Below are positions 24,658 through 33,525 of a stretch of 33,712 nt of DNA, piece by piece. Made by a program: the position numbers and the translations under genes. The DNA is taken from contig DAMCZI010000049.1 in NCBI GenBank assembly GCA_032095175.1, forward strand, positions 1 through 33,712, given 5' to 3'. The notes under the pieces are model-generated. The model was not told the origin of the DNA. It did not search any database and worked only from the letters and a program-made list of their open reading frames with translations. The DNA comes from DAMCZI01 sp032095175. Its GTDB lineage: Bacteria; Bacillota; Clostridia; Clostridiales; Caloramatoraceae. The number at the start of each line of letters is the position of its first letter. Positions within the stretch are counted from its first letter, which is position 1.

Positions 24658-25242
24658 TTGGAAAACGTATCACTTTTAGTGTTGGTAGCTTTGCTGTGGT
24701 TTTCAGCACTGCTATTATTAAAAAAAGCAAAATTGAATTTCTTTAAATTTCTTGCAGGAAGCATTGGAGTGTTTACAATTTCTATGTTTTTCTTCCTTCC
24801 TTTTTTAGAGAGAAATTTGAATGGTTTGATTTCAAGTGTACTTGGGTTTATTGGTGATAAAACAGGTTACTTTGAAGTTTTTAAAAGTAATTCAATAATT
24901 TCAGTTGATACCAAAAGTGGAATAGTTTCTATACTTTTAAACTATGAATGCTCTGGTGTCATTGAAATGCTTGTATTTACATCACTTGCACTTTTTTTTC
25001 CCTTTGGAGGGATTGTCAGAAAAGGAGCAAGCATAATTTTAGGAAACTTATATCTATATGCTGCAAACCTGATAAGAATAATATTTATTGCCTTTGGAGT
25101 AAAGACCTTCGGAGCATCAGCTTATTATATTTTCCACACACTATTTGCTAGAATTTTGTTTTTTATATTAACGATTATACTTTACTATTTTACTTTTACA
25201 TCTACTCATTTAAAGTATCAGAGAGTAGGTGAAATAGATTGA
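24658..25242 (+). CDS. xrtG: Exosortase family protein XrtG
   Basis: A 194-residue membrane transpeptidase-like enzyme with about six hydrophobic segments. The exosortase catalytic triad is visible: C98 in NYECSGVIEML, R140 in NLYLYAANLIRIIFIAFG and H160 in SAYYIFHTLFAR. Exosortases cut a C-terminal membrane-anchored sorting signal and transfer the protein to another carrier, at the outer face of the membrane. The size and neighbours (PTPS-like protein, glycosyltransferase) match the firmicute XrtG type (TIGR03110, from memory). The start is TTG 24658 with AGAGGTG upstream, 4 bases after the previous stop; the next gene overlaps it by 4 bases. The best candidate substrate is encoded at 27476-28177. 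Confidence 0.9.
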   Translation: MENVSLLVLVALLWFSALLLLKKAKLNFFKFLAGSIGVFTISMFFFLPFLERNLNGLISSVLGFIGDKTGYFEVFKSNSIISVDTKSGIVSILLNYECSGVIEMLVFTSLALFFPFGGIVRKGASIILGNLYLYAANLIRIIFIAFGVKTFGASAYYIFHTLFARILFFILTIILYYFTFTSTHLKYQRVGEID

Positions 25243-26582
25243 AAACTCGGCTTTTAAGGGAATTTGTCTTTTGGGGCATATGGCTTGTAATTCCTCTTAT
25301 TGTGGATATTACATCAGGATTTCTAAGTGCTGTGTCAGTGTTAATTGGATATAAAAAGAGGAAGGAAGAGTGTATAGAATTTCTTCCATATGTAACAATT
25401 TTAATACCTGTGTATAATTCCTCAAAGACAGTGGAAAATTGCTTGAAATCCATTGTTAATCAGGATTATCCTATAAGAAATCTACAGGTATTGCTGATTA
25501 ATAACGGAGATAGGGATATATCCTATGATATATTTTGTCATTTTCAAGAGGAGAATCCAGCCTTAAAACTATGGTGGATTGATTCTTCTCAGGGCAAGGC
25601 AAAAGCATTAAATAAAGGACTCTATTTGGCAGAGGGCAAGTACATTATAAACATTGATTCTGATGGGATTTTGGACAGGAATGCAATAAGAAATGTTGTT
25701 GAGCAGTTCGAAAATAATCTGGATATATATGCTATGACGGGAGTTATTCTGATTGACAGCAACTTAATTGAAAAGGGTAAAAATCCAGTATTAAAGCTGG
25801 TACAGAGATGTGAATTATTTGAATATGCAGAGGCATTCCTTGTAGGAAGAGGATTTCAGTCCAGAAGAAACAAAATATTTACATTGGCTGGGGCCTTCTC
25901 CTGCTATAGAAAGGATATTGTTCTTAAGACACAGCTGTATAACAATGAAACCCTTGGTGAGGATACCCATATGACATCTCAAATAAGGGATGTTCTAAAG
26001 GGTAGAGTCGCTCTTTGTGACGATGCATTTTTTTATGTTGATCCTATAGAAAATTTGGACAAACTATATACACAAAGACAGAGATGGCAGAGGGGTCAAA
26101 TTGAAGTTTCATCTCTGTTTAGAGAGGTTGCAAATAAAAACAGCAAGGGTTTAAAAAATGTTTTGAAATATACAATGATAAAGGATCATACCCTTGTTTT
26201 TCCAAGGCTCATATGGATTTTTGCAATGGTATATTTGGTTTTTTTTGATTATCCAATGAAGTTGATAATAGGTGCCAATATAATAATGTATTTGGTTTAT
26301 GTATTAAACTCTGTTATTTATTATTTGATTTCCAAGCTGTACTTAAAAGAACAGATAAATACAAAAAGATATATGCAAAAGCATTGGGGTATTGTTTTTC
26401 TACTCCCTTTATATAGATTCTTAGTTTTCTTTATGAGAGTTGCAGGAATCATCAATTCTGCCGAAAGATATGGGAGCTGGAATACTAGAACTTTTTCTGA
26501 TGAAAAGCGTATCTTGAGTGAAAAGTTAATAAAAAAATTTCGAATTTACTATAAAATAAAAGGTTGGATTAACAATGAATGA
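25239..26582 (+). CDS. XrtG-associated family-2 glycosyltransferase (membrane, processive-type motifs)
   Basis: A 447-residue GT2 enzyme. After one hydrophobic segment (about 12-37) comes VTILIPVYNSSKTVENCLKS (52-71), the nucleotide-sugar fold. NIDSDG carries the DxD-type metal ligands D140 and D142. GEDTHMTSQ (E241, D242) is the catalytic-base region, and QRQRW (279-283) is the QxxRW motif of processive GT2 synthases. Several membrane segments follow (about 315-415). The architecture matches TIGR03111, the XrtG-linked glycosyltransferase. It starts at TTG 25239, overlapping the xrtG stop. It probably builds a surface glycan on the cytoplasmic face and exports or links it with other locus products; the sugar is unknown. 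Confidence 0.88.
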   Translation: MKTRLLREFVFWGIWLVIPLIVDITSGFLSAVSVLIGYKKRKEECIEFLPYVTILIPVYNSSKTVENCLKSIVNQDYPIRNLQVLLINNGDRDISYDIFCHFQEENPALKLWWIDSSQGKAKALNKGLYLAEGKYIINIDSDGILDRNAIRNVVEQFENNLDIYAMTGVILIDSNLIEKGKNPVLKLVQRCELFEYAEAFLVGRGFQSRRNKIFTLAGAFSCYRKDIVLKTQLYNNETLGEDTHMTSQIRDVLKGRVALCDDAFFYVDPIENLDKLYTQRQRWQRGQIEVSSLFREVANKNSKGLKNVLKYTMIKDHTLVFPRLIWIFAMVYLVFFDYPMKLIIGANIIMYLVYVLNSVIYYLISKLYLKEQINTKRYMQKHWGIVFLLPLYRFLVFFMRVAGIINSAERYGSWNTRTFSDEKRILSEKLIKKFRIYYKIKGWINNE

Positions 26583-27348
26583 AGCTTTTGATATACTATA
26601 TGTAGTTTTACCATGCTATAATGAGGAAGATAATATATGTGATCTCATATTAAGTTGGGAAGCAGCTGTAGATAGACTACTTGAAAAAAATATTTCTCTA
26701 CGGTTGATTGCAGTAAATGATGGAAGTAAGGACAATACTCTTAAAATAGTTACTGAACTTGAGAAAACCTATGATAATATAACTGCTTTAAATCATGAAA
26801 CAAACTTAGGATTGGGAGAAGCAATAAATACAGGTATTAACTATGCTCTTTCAACTCATAAAGGTAAGTTTTTATGTATAATGGATTCAGATTCAACTCA
26901 TAGTCCTGAATATATATATGACATGATCGATAAGCTAAAAAATGAAAAACTGGATTGTGTTATTGCATCCAGGTATAGAGAGGGATCTAGGATAGAGGGA
27001 GTACCTTTTATAAGAAAATTTTTATCCTATGGGGCACGATTTATATATACCTTATTCTTGAGAGTACCAGGGGTACGAGATTATACCTGTGGTTATAGGT
27101 TATATAGAATTACAGCCCTTAAAAAACTATCAAAGAAATATGGTAAAAAGCTTGTAAATGAAAGTGGATTTGCATGTATGATGGAGCTTATTTATAAAAT
27201 CCACTCTGAGGGTTTTAAAATAGGTGAAATACCGTTTGTTTTAAAGTATCAGCTAAAGGGTGGGCAAAGCAAAATGAAGGTTTTTAATACTATATTTAGA
27301 AGCCTTGCTGCAGTTAAAAATCTGTTATTATATGTTTCACATAAATGA
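26575..27348 (+). CDS. Dolichol-phosphate-mannose-synthase-like GT2 glycosyltransferase
   Basis: A 257-residue soluble or membrane-associated family-2 glycosyltransferase without predicted membrane helices. Motifs are VVLPCYNEEDNI (11-22), AVNDGSKDNT, LGLGEAINTGI, the metal site CIMDSDSTHSPEYI and the later RDYTCGYRLYR. The pattern is that of DPM1-like enzymes, which load a sugar onto polyprenyl phosphate. It overlaps the preceding glycosyltransferase gene by 8 bases. In this locus it probably makes the lipid-linked sugar that the GtrA-like and GT-C-like proteins flip and use; this is inferred. Confidence 0.88.
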   Translation: MNEAFDILYVVLPCYNEEDNICDLILSWEAAVDRLLEKNISLRLIAVNDGSKDNTLKIVTELEKTYDNITALNHETNLGLGEAINTGINYALSTHKGKFLCIMDSDSTHSPEYIYDMIDKLKNEKLDCVIASRYREGSRIEGVPFIRKFLSYGARFIYTLFLRVPGVRDYTCGYRLYRITALKKLSKKYGKKLVNESGFACMMELIYKIHSEGFKIGEIPFVLKYQLKGGQSKMKVFNTIFRSLAAVKNLLLYVSHK

Positions 27349-27442
27349 TGCTACACTGCTTGACTCTAAATATTTATGTGAAATCGAATTCATCGATTCA
27401 TTAATAGCACAGTGCCCAATGTAAACTCATTAGTGCGATTAA

Positions 27443-27448
27443 TATAAT
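27443..27448 (+). promoter_or_regulatory. Possible -10 box before the exosortase-substrate gene
   Basis: TATAAT (27443-27448) lies 28 bases before the start in the 127-base gap after the glycosyltransferase gene. No good -35 box is visible at the right distance, so a separate promoter is only possible. Confidence 0.3.
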
Positions 27449-27475
27449 GAACAATTAACGTTATGGGGTGGTAAT

Positions 27476-28177
27476 ATGAAAAGGGGAATATGGGCATTTT
27501 TAATTATATTTTTATGTGTTTTTTCATTATCTGATATTGCTTTTGCCTCTAGTACAAATGGAGGAGAAATATCAATAGATGGTAATTTTGATGATTGGTC
27601 AGGGAAACCATCAATTACAGATACAAAGCATGATATTAAAAGTCCATCCCTTGACTTTACCGGTATACAATATTTTTCAGATGAACAGTATCTATATTTA
27701 CGAGTAGATAGACAAGCAGCAAAAAAGTCTGGGCCGTGGGATTTTAAGGTGGTTATGCTAAATGCTGAATCAGGTCAGAAGCATTTAAACTACCCCTTTG
27801 GATATGACAATCCCGTATATGCACCTCAGTTTGAAATAAAAAGCTATTATACAGGAAACAGCAGCAGTAATGGAACAGCTATAAATGTTAGCTTTGATGG
27901 AATGGATTTGGAAACCACATTTTCTGCAGCAAACAATGGGAAAAATATTGAGTTCAGAGTCCCGCTTGAAATGGTAGGACTAAGTGGACAAAACAAACAG
28001 GTTGAGTTTACGGTTGGATCAGCTGAAGATAGCAAAACTGGTGAAGTTGACTGGGTACCAGATGGAGAAAAGATAGTTGTAACAACAGGACCTGTTATGG
28101 GAAAATGGTGGCAAGCTATATTTTTTACAGCTGTTTCAGTTTTGGCTTATAGGATTTTTAAAAAAAATAAAGTCTAA
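27476..28177 (+). CDS. Secreted protein with C-terminal exosortase sorting signal (Firmicu-CTERM-like)
   Basis: A 233-residue protein with an N-terminal signal peptide (hydrophobic 4-24, cut near AFA-S). The body begins ISIDGNFDDWSGKPSITDT, then YLYLRVDRQ, a beta-sandwich pattern as in DOMON/CBM9-type domains. The C-terminus has the three parts of an exosortase signal: a short TTGPVMGKWW motif (203-212), a hydrophobic stretch (about 213-225) and a basic end RIFKKNKV. This fits the Firmicu-CTERM class associated with XrtG (TIGR04145, from memory), so it is the likely XrtG substrate, anchored or modified outside the cell. It follows GGGGTGG and ends at a terminator. Confidence 0.82.
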   Translation: MKRGIWAFLIIFLCVFSLSDIAFASSTNGGEISIDGNFDDWSGKPSITDTKHDIKSPSLDFTGIQYFSDEQYLYLRVDRQAAKKSGPWDFKVVMLNAESGQKHLNYPFGYDNPVYAPQFEIKSYYTGNSSSNGTAINVSFDGMDLETTFSAANNGKNIEFRVPLEMVGLSGQNKQVEFTVGSAEDSKTGEVDWVPDGEKIVVTTGPVMGKWWQAIFFTAVSVLAYRIFKKNKV

Positions 28178-28198
28178 ATTGGTTTATAATGCATATAA

Positions 28199-28244
28199 AA
28201 AAGGGGATGCATAGGGTTTTATTAACCAGTATGCATCTCCTTTT
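28199..28244. terminator. Bidirectional terminator between convergent genes
   Basis: AAAAGGGGATGCATA (28199-28213) pairs with TATGCATCTCCTTTT (28230-28244) through a 14-base stem with one G-T pair; the 16-base loop can itself fold. The A-run and T-run on either side let it serve both the substrate gene (+) and the chemotaxis receptor gene (-). Confidence 0.85.
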
Positions 28245-28246
28245 GA

Positions 28247-29710
28247 TTAGTACTTTTTCAAATCCTCTGTCATGTCCTCAATATTTTTGAAGCTGTTTAC
28301 AATATTGTTTATTGCATTATTTTGTTCTTCAGCACTTGAAAGAACCTCTTCAACTGCTGCGCTGGTTTCCTGAGTTTGTGCAGAAATATCATTCATGTTA
28401 TGGCTTATATTATTAGATAATTTTTCAACATTTTCAATTATTTCATTTACTTTATTGGCTTTTGCAACTACTTCTCTGGTATTTGTGGAAACATCATTAA
28501 ATGCTTTTTCAACATCTTCAACGGCATTACTGCTGAAATTAATTGCATTTTGCACAGAAATAATCTGTTCTGCTGCATTGTATGTTTTATCTTTTATTTG
28601 GCTAAGAATTGCTGCAACATTTTCAGTTGATTCCCTTGAATTTTCAGCAAGCTTTTTTACCTCATCTGCAACAACAGCAAAGCCTCTTCCATGTTCTCCA
28701 GCTCTTGCTGCTTCAATAGAAGCATTCAAGGCTAAAAGGTTTGTTTGATCTGAAATATCGCTTATTGTTGATATTATGTTTCCTATCTGTTCTGTTTGCT
28801 CTGTAAGTTCACTAATTATTATTACTGTATTATCCATTGTCGTGTTTGCTGACTGTATTTGAGTAGATAAATTATTAACTAAATTGTTGCTGGTTTTAAT
28901 AGTATCTTCAATTGAAAGAGACAACCTATCAAGGATTTCAGATGCTTCTGCAGCTGATTTAATTTCATTGTTGGCTGAATTTACTGAGATATTTATATCT
29001 TCTGCATTTCGTGCCTGTGCTTCGATGGTCCCAGCAATCTGGGAGAATGCACTTGTAACATCTCCTGATATCTTGCCTGCAGTATCAACATTTTCCTTTA
29101 ATTTGATACTGAAGTCGTTAAGTACATCAATTGAATCTCTTAGTTTCCTCAATACATTTTCTGTCTCTTCCTTTGCTGTCATTGTTTCTTTAATGCTTTC
29201 TTCAGTTTTGTTTCTTAATGAATTGCTAAATTTGCTGTTAAGTAAAAGAATGATTGTAAATATTACAATGTAAAATACAAAGTTAAAATAACTTGATAGT
29301 GTACAGCCCGGGAACATTGTTTCCCCAAAAGCAAAGTAAAAATATGTTGTATATGCTAATCCTATTGCACCAGATATTATAATCGGAAGCATTTCTTGAT
29401 ATATGGATATTAAAATCAATGTATAATATATCATTATATATGCAGTTATGTGTTGAATTCCATACATCATTATAAAGGTCATAGCCGAGAGGGAAAAAAC
29501 AACAATGTACATAGTCTGTTTTATGCATATTTTTCTAAGTGTAAATACTGTTATTAATACAGTTGTTCCTAACCCGACTGTTGCTAGAGTAAGTGTTGTT
29601 GAGATTGGTTTATGGGTTATGACTGATAAAATAATACTGAGTATTAGTGACATCCATAATAGCTTAGTCAGTAATTTGTTGTGCTGATGAATTAATTCTG
29701 TGCGTCCCAT
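28247..29710 (-). CDS. Methyl-accepting chemotaxis protein with six-helix membrane sensor
   Basis: A 487-residue receptor. Residues 1-158 hold about six hydrophobic segments and no extracellular ligand domain, so sensing is probably within the membrane or of membrane state. No clear HAMP domain is seen. A long coiled coil follows, with the strongly conserved hairpin tip LALNASIEAARAGEHGRGFA and VVADEVKKLAE (328-355), which binds CheA and CheW. Acidic and glutamine-rich heptads on both sides (for example ELTEQTEQIG and AAVEEVLSSAEEQ) are candidate methylation sites. The start ATG follows GGAGGGGA on the minus strand. No other chemotaxis or flagellar gene is in the window. Confidence 0.92.
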   Translation of the reverse strand: MGRTELIHQHNKLLTKLLWMSLILSIILSVITHKPISTTLTLATVGLGTTVLITVFTLRKICIKQTMYIVVFSLSAMTFIMMYGIQHITAYIMIYYTLILISIYQEMLPIIISGAIGLAYTTYFYFAFGETMFPGCTLSSYFNFVFYIVIFTIILLLNSKFSNSLRNKTEESIKETMTAKEETENVLRKLRDSIDVLNDFSIKLKENVDTAGKISGDVTSAFSQIAGTIEAQARNAEDINISVNSANNEIKSAAEASEILDRLSLSIEDTIKTSNNLVNNLSTQIQSANTTMDNTVIIISELTEQTEQIGNIISTISDISDQTNLLALNASIEAARAGEHGRGFAVVADEVKKLAENSRESTENVAAILSQIKDKTYNAAEQIISVQNAINFSSNAVEDVEKAFNDVSTNTREVVAKANKVNEIIENVEKLSNNISHNMNDISAQTQETSAAVEEVLSSAEEQNNAINNIVNSFKNIEDMTEDLKKY

Positions 29711-30139
29711 AGTATAATCCCCTCCATTTCAATTATTACAAATTCGACATATAGTTAAAAATTCCTGCAAAACAAGAAGAATTTTCATGTAAATTGATAA
29801 ATATTACCGAAAAACCATTTTTTATATCATGAAATAATTCGGAATATTGTGGAAATAATGTGTGCAAAATTATATAATATAAAATAAATGTAAACATATA
29901 TATAAGTCAAAAATTCTATTACATTCTGTCTTTTTAAACATCCTAAGGTCGTACCAATGTAGTAGGGCTGTTCAAAAAAACAAAATGTAAAGAATTTTAC
30001 GACTTATATATAAATGAAACATACTTTTGATGTATATGTGATTTTTTTAAGTTGATAAGAATATATAATAGTTATAGGAAGGTATTTCATAACGTAAGTT
30101 GACATAATTGATAATCAATATTTTAAAGGGGGAGTCTAA
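29711..30139. other. Intergenic region between divergent genes; possible IS-end remnant
   Basis: These 429 bases separate the receptor gene (-) from the zinc-ribbon gene (+). They are very AT-rich, and I find no ORF with a ribosome binding site. At 29963-29985 the sequence TAGGGCTGTTCAAAAAAAC resembles the GGGCTGTTCAAAA-type inverted ends of some insertion sequences, but no matching second end or transposase is present. Promoters for both genes must lie here, but no clear consensus pair stands out. Confidence 0.4.
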
Positions 30140-30616
30140 ATGAATAATTTGTTTGACAAGTTTAAAAAAGGTGTGAGTGATGCTTCTAATAAAGCTAAAA
30201 CAATAGTGGATGTTAACAAAATTAAAATGCAGGTTAGCCAGAAGGAAAAGGAAATTGAGGTTGAGTACAAGGGTATAGGTGAAATAGTTTTTAATGCTTT
30301 TAAGAATGACAATTCAGCAAACATAGATGAGCTAATACAGGATAAGTGCAACATTATTTTGGACAAACAAGAAGAAATAAGACAGCTTAACCAGAAGATA
30401 GGGGAGCTTAATAATGAGAAGGAATGTGTATGCGGGAAACTTGTTCCTATAGACACTAAATTTTGCCCATCCTGTGGACATAAGTTTGAAGAAGTAATCA
30501 TAAGTAATGAGTCTGAAGAAATTTCTCCAGTTGAAGAGAAATATGTATGTAGTGTATGCAATTCAGAAGTAGAGCCAGGAGCAAAATTTTGCTCAAAATG
30601 TGGAAATCCAATGTAG
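30140..30616 (+). CDS. Double zinc-ribbon protein with N-terminal helical region
   Basis: 158 residues. The N-terminal ~95 residues are charged and predicted helical or coiled-coil (SQKEKEIEVEYKGIGE, KQEEIRQLNQKIGELNNEK). Two zinc ribbons follow: C96-x-C98 with C109-x-x-C112 (KFCPSCGHKF), and C137-x-x-C140 with C151-x-x-C154 (KFCSKCGNPM). Similar small proteins are common in Firmicutes and have no defined role. There is no signal peptide or membrane helix. The start follows AAGGGGGA. A small hairpin follows the stop codon. The function is unknown. Confidence 0.85.
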   Translation: MNNLFDKFKKGVSDASNKAKTIVDVNKIKMQVSQKEKEIEVEYKGIGEIVFNAFKNDNSANIDELIQDKCNIILDKQEEIRQLNQKIGELNNEKECVCGKLVPIDTKFCPSCGHKFEEVIISNESEEISPVEEKYVCSVCNSEVEPGAKFCSKCGNPM

Positions 30617-30637
30617 ATAAAATAGTGTTTTATATCT

Positions 30638-30662
30638 TTAAAGGAGCTTATGGCTCCTTTAA
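30638..30662 (+). terminator. Hairpin after the zinc-ribbon gene
   Basis: TTAAAGGAGC (30638-30647), loop TTATG, GCTCCTTTAA (30653-30662) form a perfect 10-base stem 22 bases after the stop codon. It is not followed by a real T-run, so termination may be partial. Confidence 0.5.
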
Positions 30663-30717
30663 GAGTATAATACAAAAATAATTAAATAAATCTAAATTCA
30701 GTAAGGGAGGGTTAAAG

Positions 30718-32166
30718 TTGAAGGATGAGATACTGAGTATCATTGGTTTCTTAAAACAGCAGGGTGTTGACTATGCAGATATTAGAATAGTGGACAGGCT
30801 TAGGGAGGACATAAGTACTGAAAATCTAAAGGTACTTGATATATCTACTTCCAGAAGTAAGGGAGCGGGTATAAGGGTAATTTTAGATGGTTCACTGGGA
30901 TTTGCTTGTACACAGGATTTAAAAAAGCTTAAGGAGACAGCATTAGCAGCGCTTGAAATTGCAAAGGCAAGCAGAATGCTTCAAAGAGAGAAGATGAAGC
31001 TTTCACCAAAGGAGGCTGTTGTAGATCACTACTCAACTCCAATAGAAATTGATCCATTCAAGGTTCCAACCTCTGAAAAGCTTGAACTTCTTTTTAATGC
31101 TGAAAAAGCAATGAGAGAAGCGGCGAAGCTTACTTTAACAACTGCCTCGATGAATTTTCAAAAGGAAGAAAAGATATTCGCAGATACAGACGGAAGCTAT
31201 ATAACGCAAACACTTTATGAGTCAGGAGCAGGTATTGAAGCTACTGTTACATCCGAAAATGATTCCCAAACAAGGAGCTATCCTAACTCCTTCAGAGGAA
31301 ACCATGGAACAGCGGGATATGAGTATGTTTTAGATATGAAGCTTGTTGAGAATGCTCCCAAAACAGCAAAGGAAGCTGAGATACTTATAAATGCAGAGGA
31401 ATGTCCATCGGGTTACTATGACCTGGTTATTGATGGTTCTCAGCTTGCACTTCAGGTTCATGAAAGCATAGGTCATCCAGTTGAGCTTGATAGAGTATTT
31501 GGTTCAGAAGCTGCTTATGCAGGAATGAGCTTTGTCACTGTTGATAAATTAAATGAAAGCTTTAGATATGGCTCAGAGCATGTAACTGTTGTTGCAGATG
31601 CAACAATTAAAACAGGACTTGGAACCTTTGGCTATGATGATGACGGTGTAAAAGCTCAAAGAACGGTGATTATTGATAAGGGGATATTTAAAAATTTTAT
31701 ATCCTCAAGGGATACAGCTGTTAAGATTAATCAGCCTTCAAATGGAACAAACAGAGCTGATGGATGGAGAAATATACCTATAGTTAGAATGACAAATATA
31801 AGCCTTATGCCTGGAAACTTTGAACTTGATGAATTGATTGCAGGTGTGAAATATGGATTCTATTTATGTACTAATAAGAGCTGGAGTATAGATGATAAAA
31901 GGTTGAATTTCCAGTTTGGCTGTGAAATTGCTTATGAAATAAAGGATGGAAAACTTACAGGAAAGATATTTAAAAATCCTATTTATACTGGAATAACCCC
32001 TAGGTTCTGGGGAAGCTGTGATGGTGTATGCAGCGAAAAGTACTGGAAACTCTATGGAACTCCAAACTGTGGAAAGGGTGAGCCAGGACAGACTGCCCAT
32101 GTAGGTCATGGGACAGCACCAGCCAGATTTAGAAATGTAAAGGTAGGTGTTAAGGATGTTAAATAA
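30718..32166 (+). CDS. tldD: TldD-family metalloprotease subunit
   Basis: A 482-residue cytoplasmic protein of the TldD/PmbA family. The zinc motif HESIGHP (H248, E249, H253) inside LQVHESIGHPVELDRVFG marks it as the catalytic TldD partner. TldD pairs with TldE to form a zinc protease that degrades unfolded peptides and matures some modified peptides, such as microcin B17 in E. coli. Length and motif agree with the family. The start is TTG 30718 with AAGGGAGG upstream. It overlaps the tldE gene by 11 bases, giving coupled 1:1 production. No peptide-natural-product gene is adjacent, so a housekeeping role is likely. Confidence 0.93.
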   Translation: MKDEILSIIGFLKQQGVDYADIRIVDRLREDISTENLKVLDISTSRSKGAGIRVILDGSLGFACTQDLKKLKETALAALEIAKASRMLQREKMKLSPKEAVVDHYSTPIEIDPFKVPTSEKLELLFNAEKAMREAAKLTLTTASMNFQKEEKIFADTDGSYITQTLYESGAGIEATVTSENDSQTRSYPNSFRGNHGTAGYEYVLDMKLVENAPKTAKEAEILINAEECPSGYYDLVIDGSQLALQVHESIGHPVELDRVFGSEAAYAGMSFVTVDKLNESFRYGSEHVTVVADATIKTGLGTFGYDDDGVKAQRTVIIDKGIFKNFISSRDTAVKINQPSNGTNRADGWRNIPIVRMTNISLMPGNFELDELIAGVKYGFYLCTNKSWSIDDKRLNFQFGCEIAYEIKDGKLTGKIFKNPIYTGITPRFWGSCDGVCSEKYWKLYGTPNCGKGEPGQTAHVGHGTAPARFRNVKVGVKDVK

Positions 32167-33475
32167 GCATGAGGCATATGAAGTTATAGATAGAGTATTA
32201 GCCTACTGCAACTATTATACTATGGTTACAATAACATCTGATGAAACAGGCCTTACAAGATTTGCGAATTCAGAGATACATCAAAATGTATTTACTGCCG
32301 ACAGTGTTGTAAAAATAACCATTTATGATGGAAAGAAGAAGTGTGAAGTAACCACAAATATTTTAGATGAGGAGGCTCTTAAAGAAACAGTTTTACAAGC
32401 AGAGGAAAAACTGCAGTTTATGCCAGATGGGGAATTTGAAATGCCTGAAATAATAGATGAAGAGATAGCCTATGAGGCATGTGATAAGGAGCTTGAGAAA
32501 AAATTCAATATAACAAGAAGAGCAGAACTTATAAAAGAAGGCATTGGAATTCTTGAGGAGGGCTACACTGCTGCTGGAGCTTTGTCTCTAAACAAGATGG
32601 CCCTTGCAATAGGTAACAATAGGGGAACCAGGAGATATGGAAGAGTAGATTATGTAAGTTTTAATGTTGTTATTATGCATGAAGATGGTTCTACAGGCTG
32701 TGTTCAATATGACACAAAGGACGCAGATGACTTGAATGTTAATGAATGCTTTAAAATGGCATATAATAAAGCCAAGCTTGGCTTGAATCCACAGTCAATT
32801 GAACCAGGCAGCTATACAGTAATACTTGAGCCCATGGCAGCAGGTGAAATATTGAATTACATGAACTTTACTGGATTTTCTGCAAGAGCAATTCAGCTTG
32901 GTATGAGCTATTTAACAGGAAAATTGGGACAGAAGGTTTTTGGAGAAAATATAACAATAGTTGATGATGTTAATAATGAAAACCTATTCCCAATATATTT
33001 TGATTTCGAAGGAATTAGAAGAAAGCCTCTAAATATAATAGATAAGGGTGTTGCTAAGGAAGTTGCCTATGATATAAGAACTGCTATTAAGGATGGTGTT
33101 GAAACAACAGGGCATGGAGTTGGGGATGGAGGATATCCTATTCACCTTGTAATGAATGGTGGAAATGACACCCTGGAAAGCTTGATTAAATCGACAGAAA
33201 AGGGCGTGCTTGTATCCAAATTTCATTATATGAACATAGTTGATCCGAGGAATGCAGTATTAACTGGTCTTACAAGAGATGGATTTTACTTGATTGAGGA
33301 TGGAAAAATCAAGTGCGGCTTAAAGAACATGAGGTTTACGGAAAGCATGATAAATGCCTTTAACAATGTCATTGGAATAACCTCTGAAAGAAAGAAAGTC
33401 CCTGGATTCTTTGGCGTATGCTATATACCTGCATTGAAAATAGAAAATTTCCACTTTACAGGAAAAACTGAATAA
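32156..33475 (+). CDS. pmbA: TldE/PmbA-family partner of the TldD protease
   Basis: A 439-residue protein of the same family but without the HExxxH zinc site, as expected for TldE, the non-catalytic partner that completes the heterodimer. The conserved C-terminal part (for example VEPG/IEPGSYTVILEPMAAGEIL, GFSARAIQ and GDGGYPIHLVMNGG) is typical of PmbA/TldE. ATG 32156 has AAGGTAGG 8 bases upstream; a GTG at 32147 sits on that site and is rejected. The overlap with tldD supports joint function. Confidence 0.9.
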   Translation: MLNKHEAYEVIDRVLAYCNYYTMVTITSDETGLTRFANSEIHQNVFTADSVVKITIYDGKKKCEVTTNILDEEALKETVLQAEEKLQFMPDGEFEMPEIIDEEIAYEACDKELEKKFNITRRAELIKEGIGILEEGYTAAGALSLNKMALAIGNNRGTRRYGRVDYVSFNVVIMHEDGSTGCVQYDTKDADDLNVNECFKMAYNKAKLGLNPQSIEPGSYTVILEPMAAGEILNYMNFTGFSARAIQLGMSYLTGKLGQKVFGENITIVDDVNNENLFPIYFDFEGIRRKPLNIIDKGVAKEVAYDIRTAIKDGVETTGHGVGDGGYPIHLVMNGGNDTLESLIKSTEKGVLVSKFHYMNIVDPRNAVLTGLTRDGFYLIEDGKIKCGLKNMRFTESMINAFNNVIGITSERKKVPGFFGVCYIPALKIENFHFTGKTE

Positions 33476-33525
33476 GTGGAAAGATAAGAAATGGATAGTT
33501 TAATAGAAAAGTAATAGACATTATT

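Noticed and set aside
28395..29273. + strand ORFs of 117 and 129 residues opposite the chemotaxis receptor
   Set aside because: Serine- and leucine-rich antisense shadows of the coiled-coil repeat of the receptor gene, with no ribosome binding site.
30136..30675. - strand ORF of 179 residues opposite the zinc-ribbon gene
   Set aside because: The + strand protein has two complete zinc ribbons and a strong ribosome binding site; the minus ORF shows no family features.
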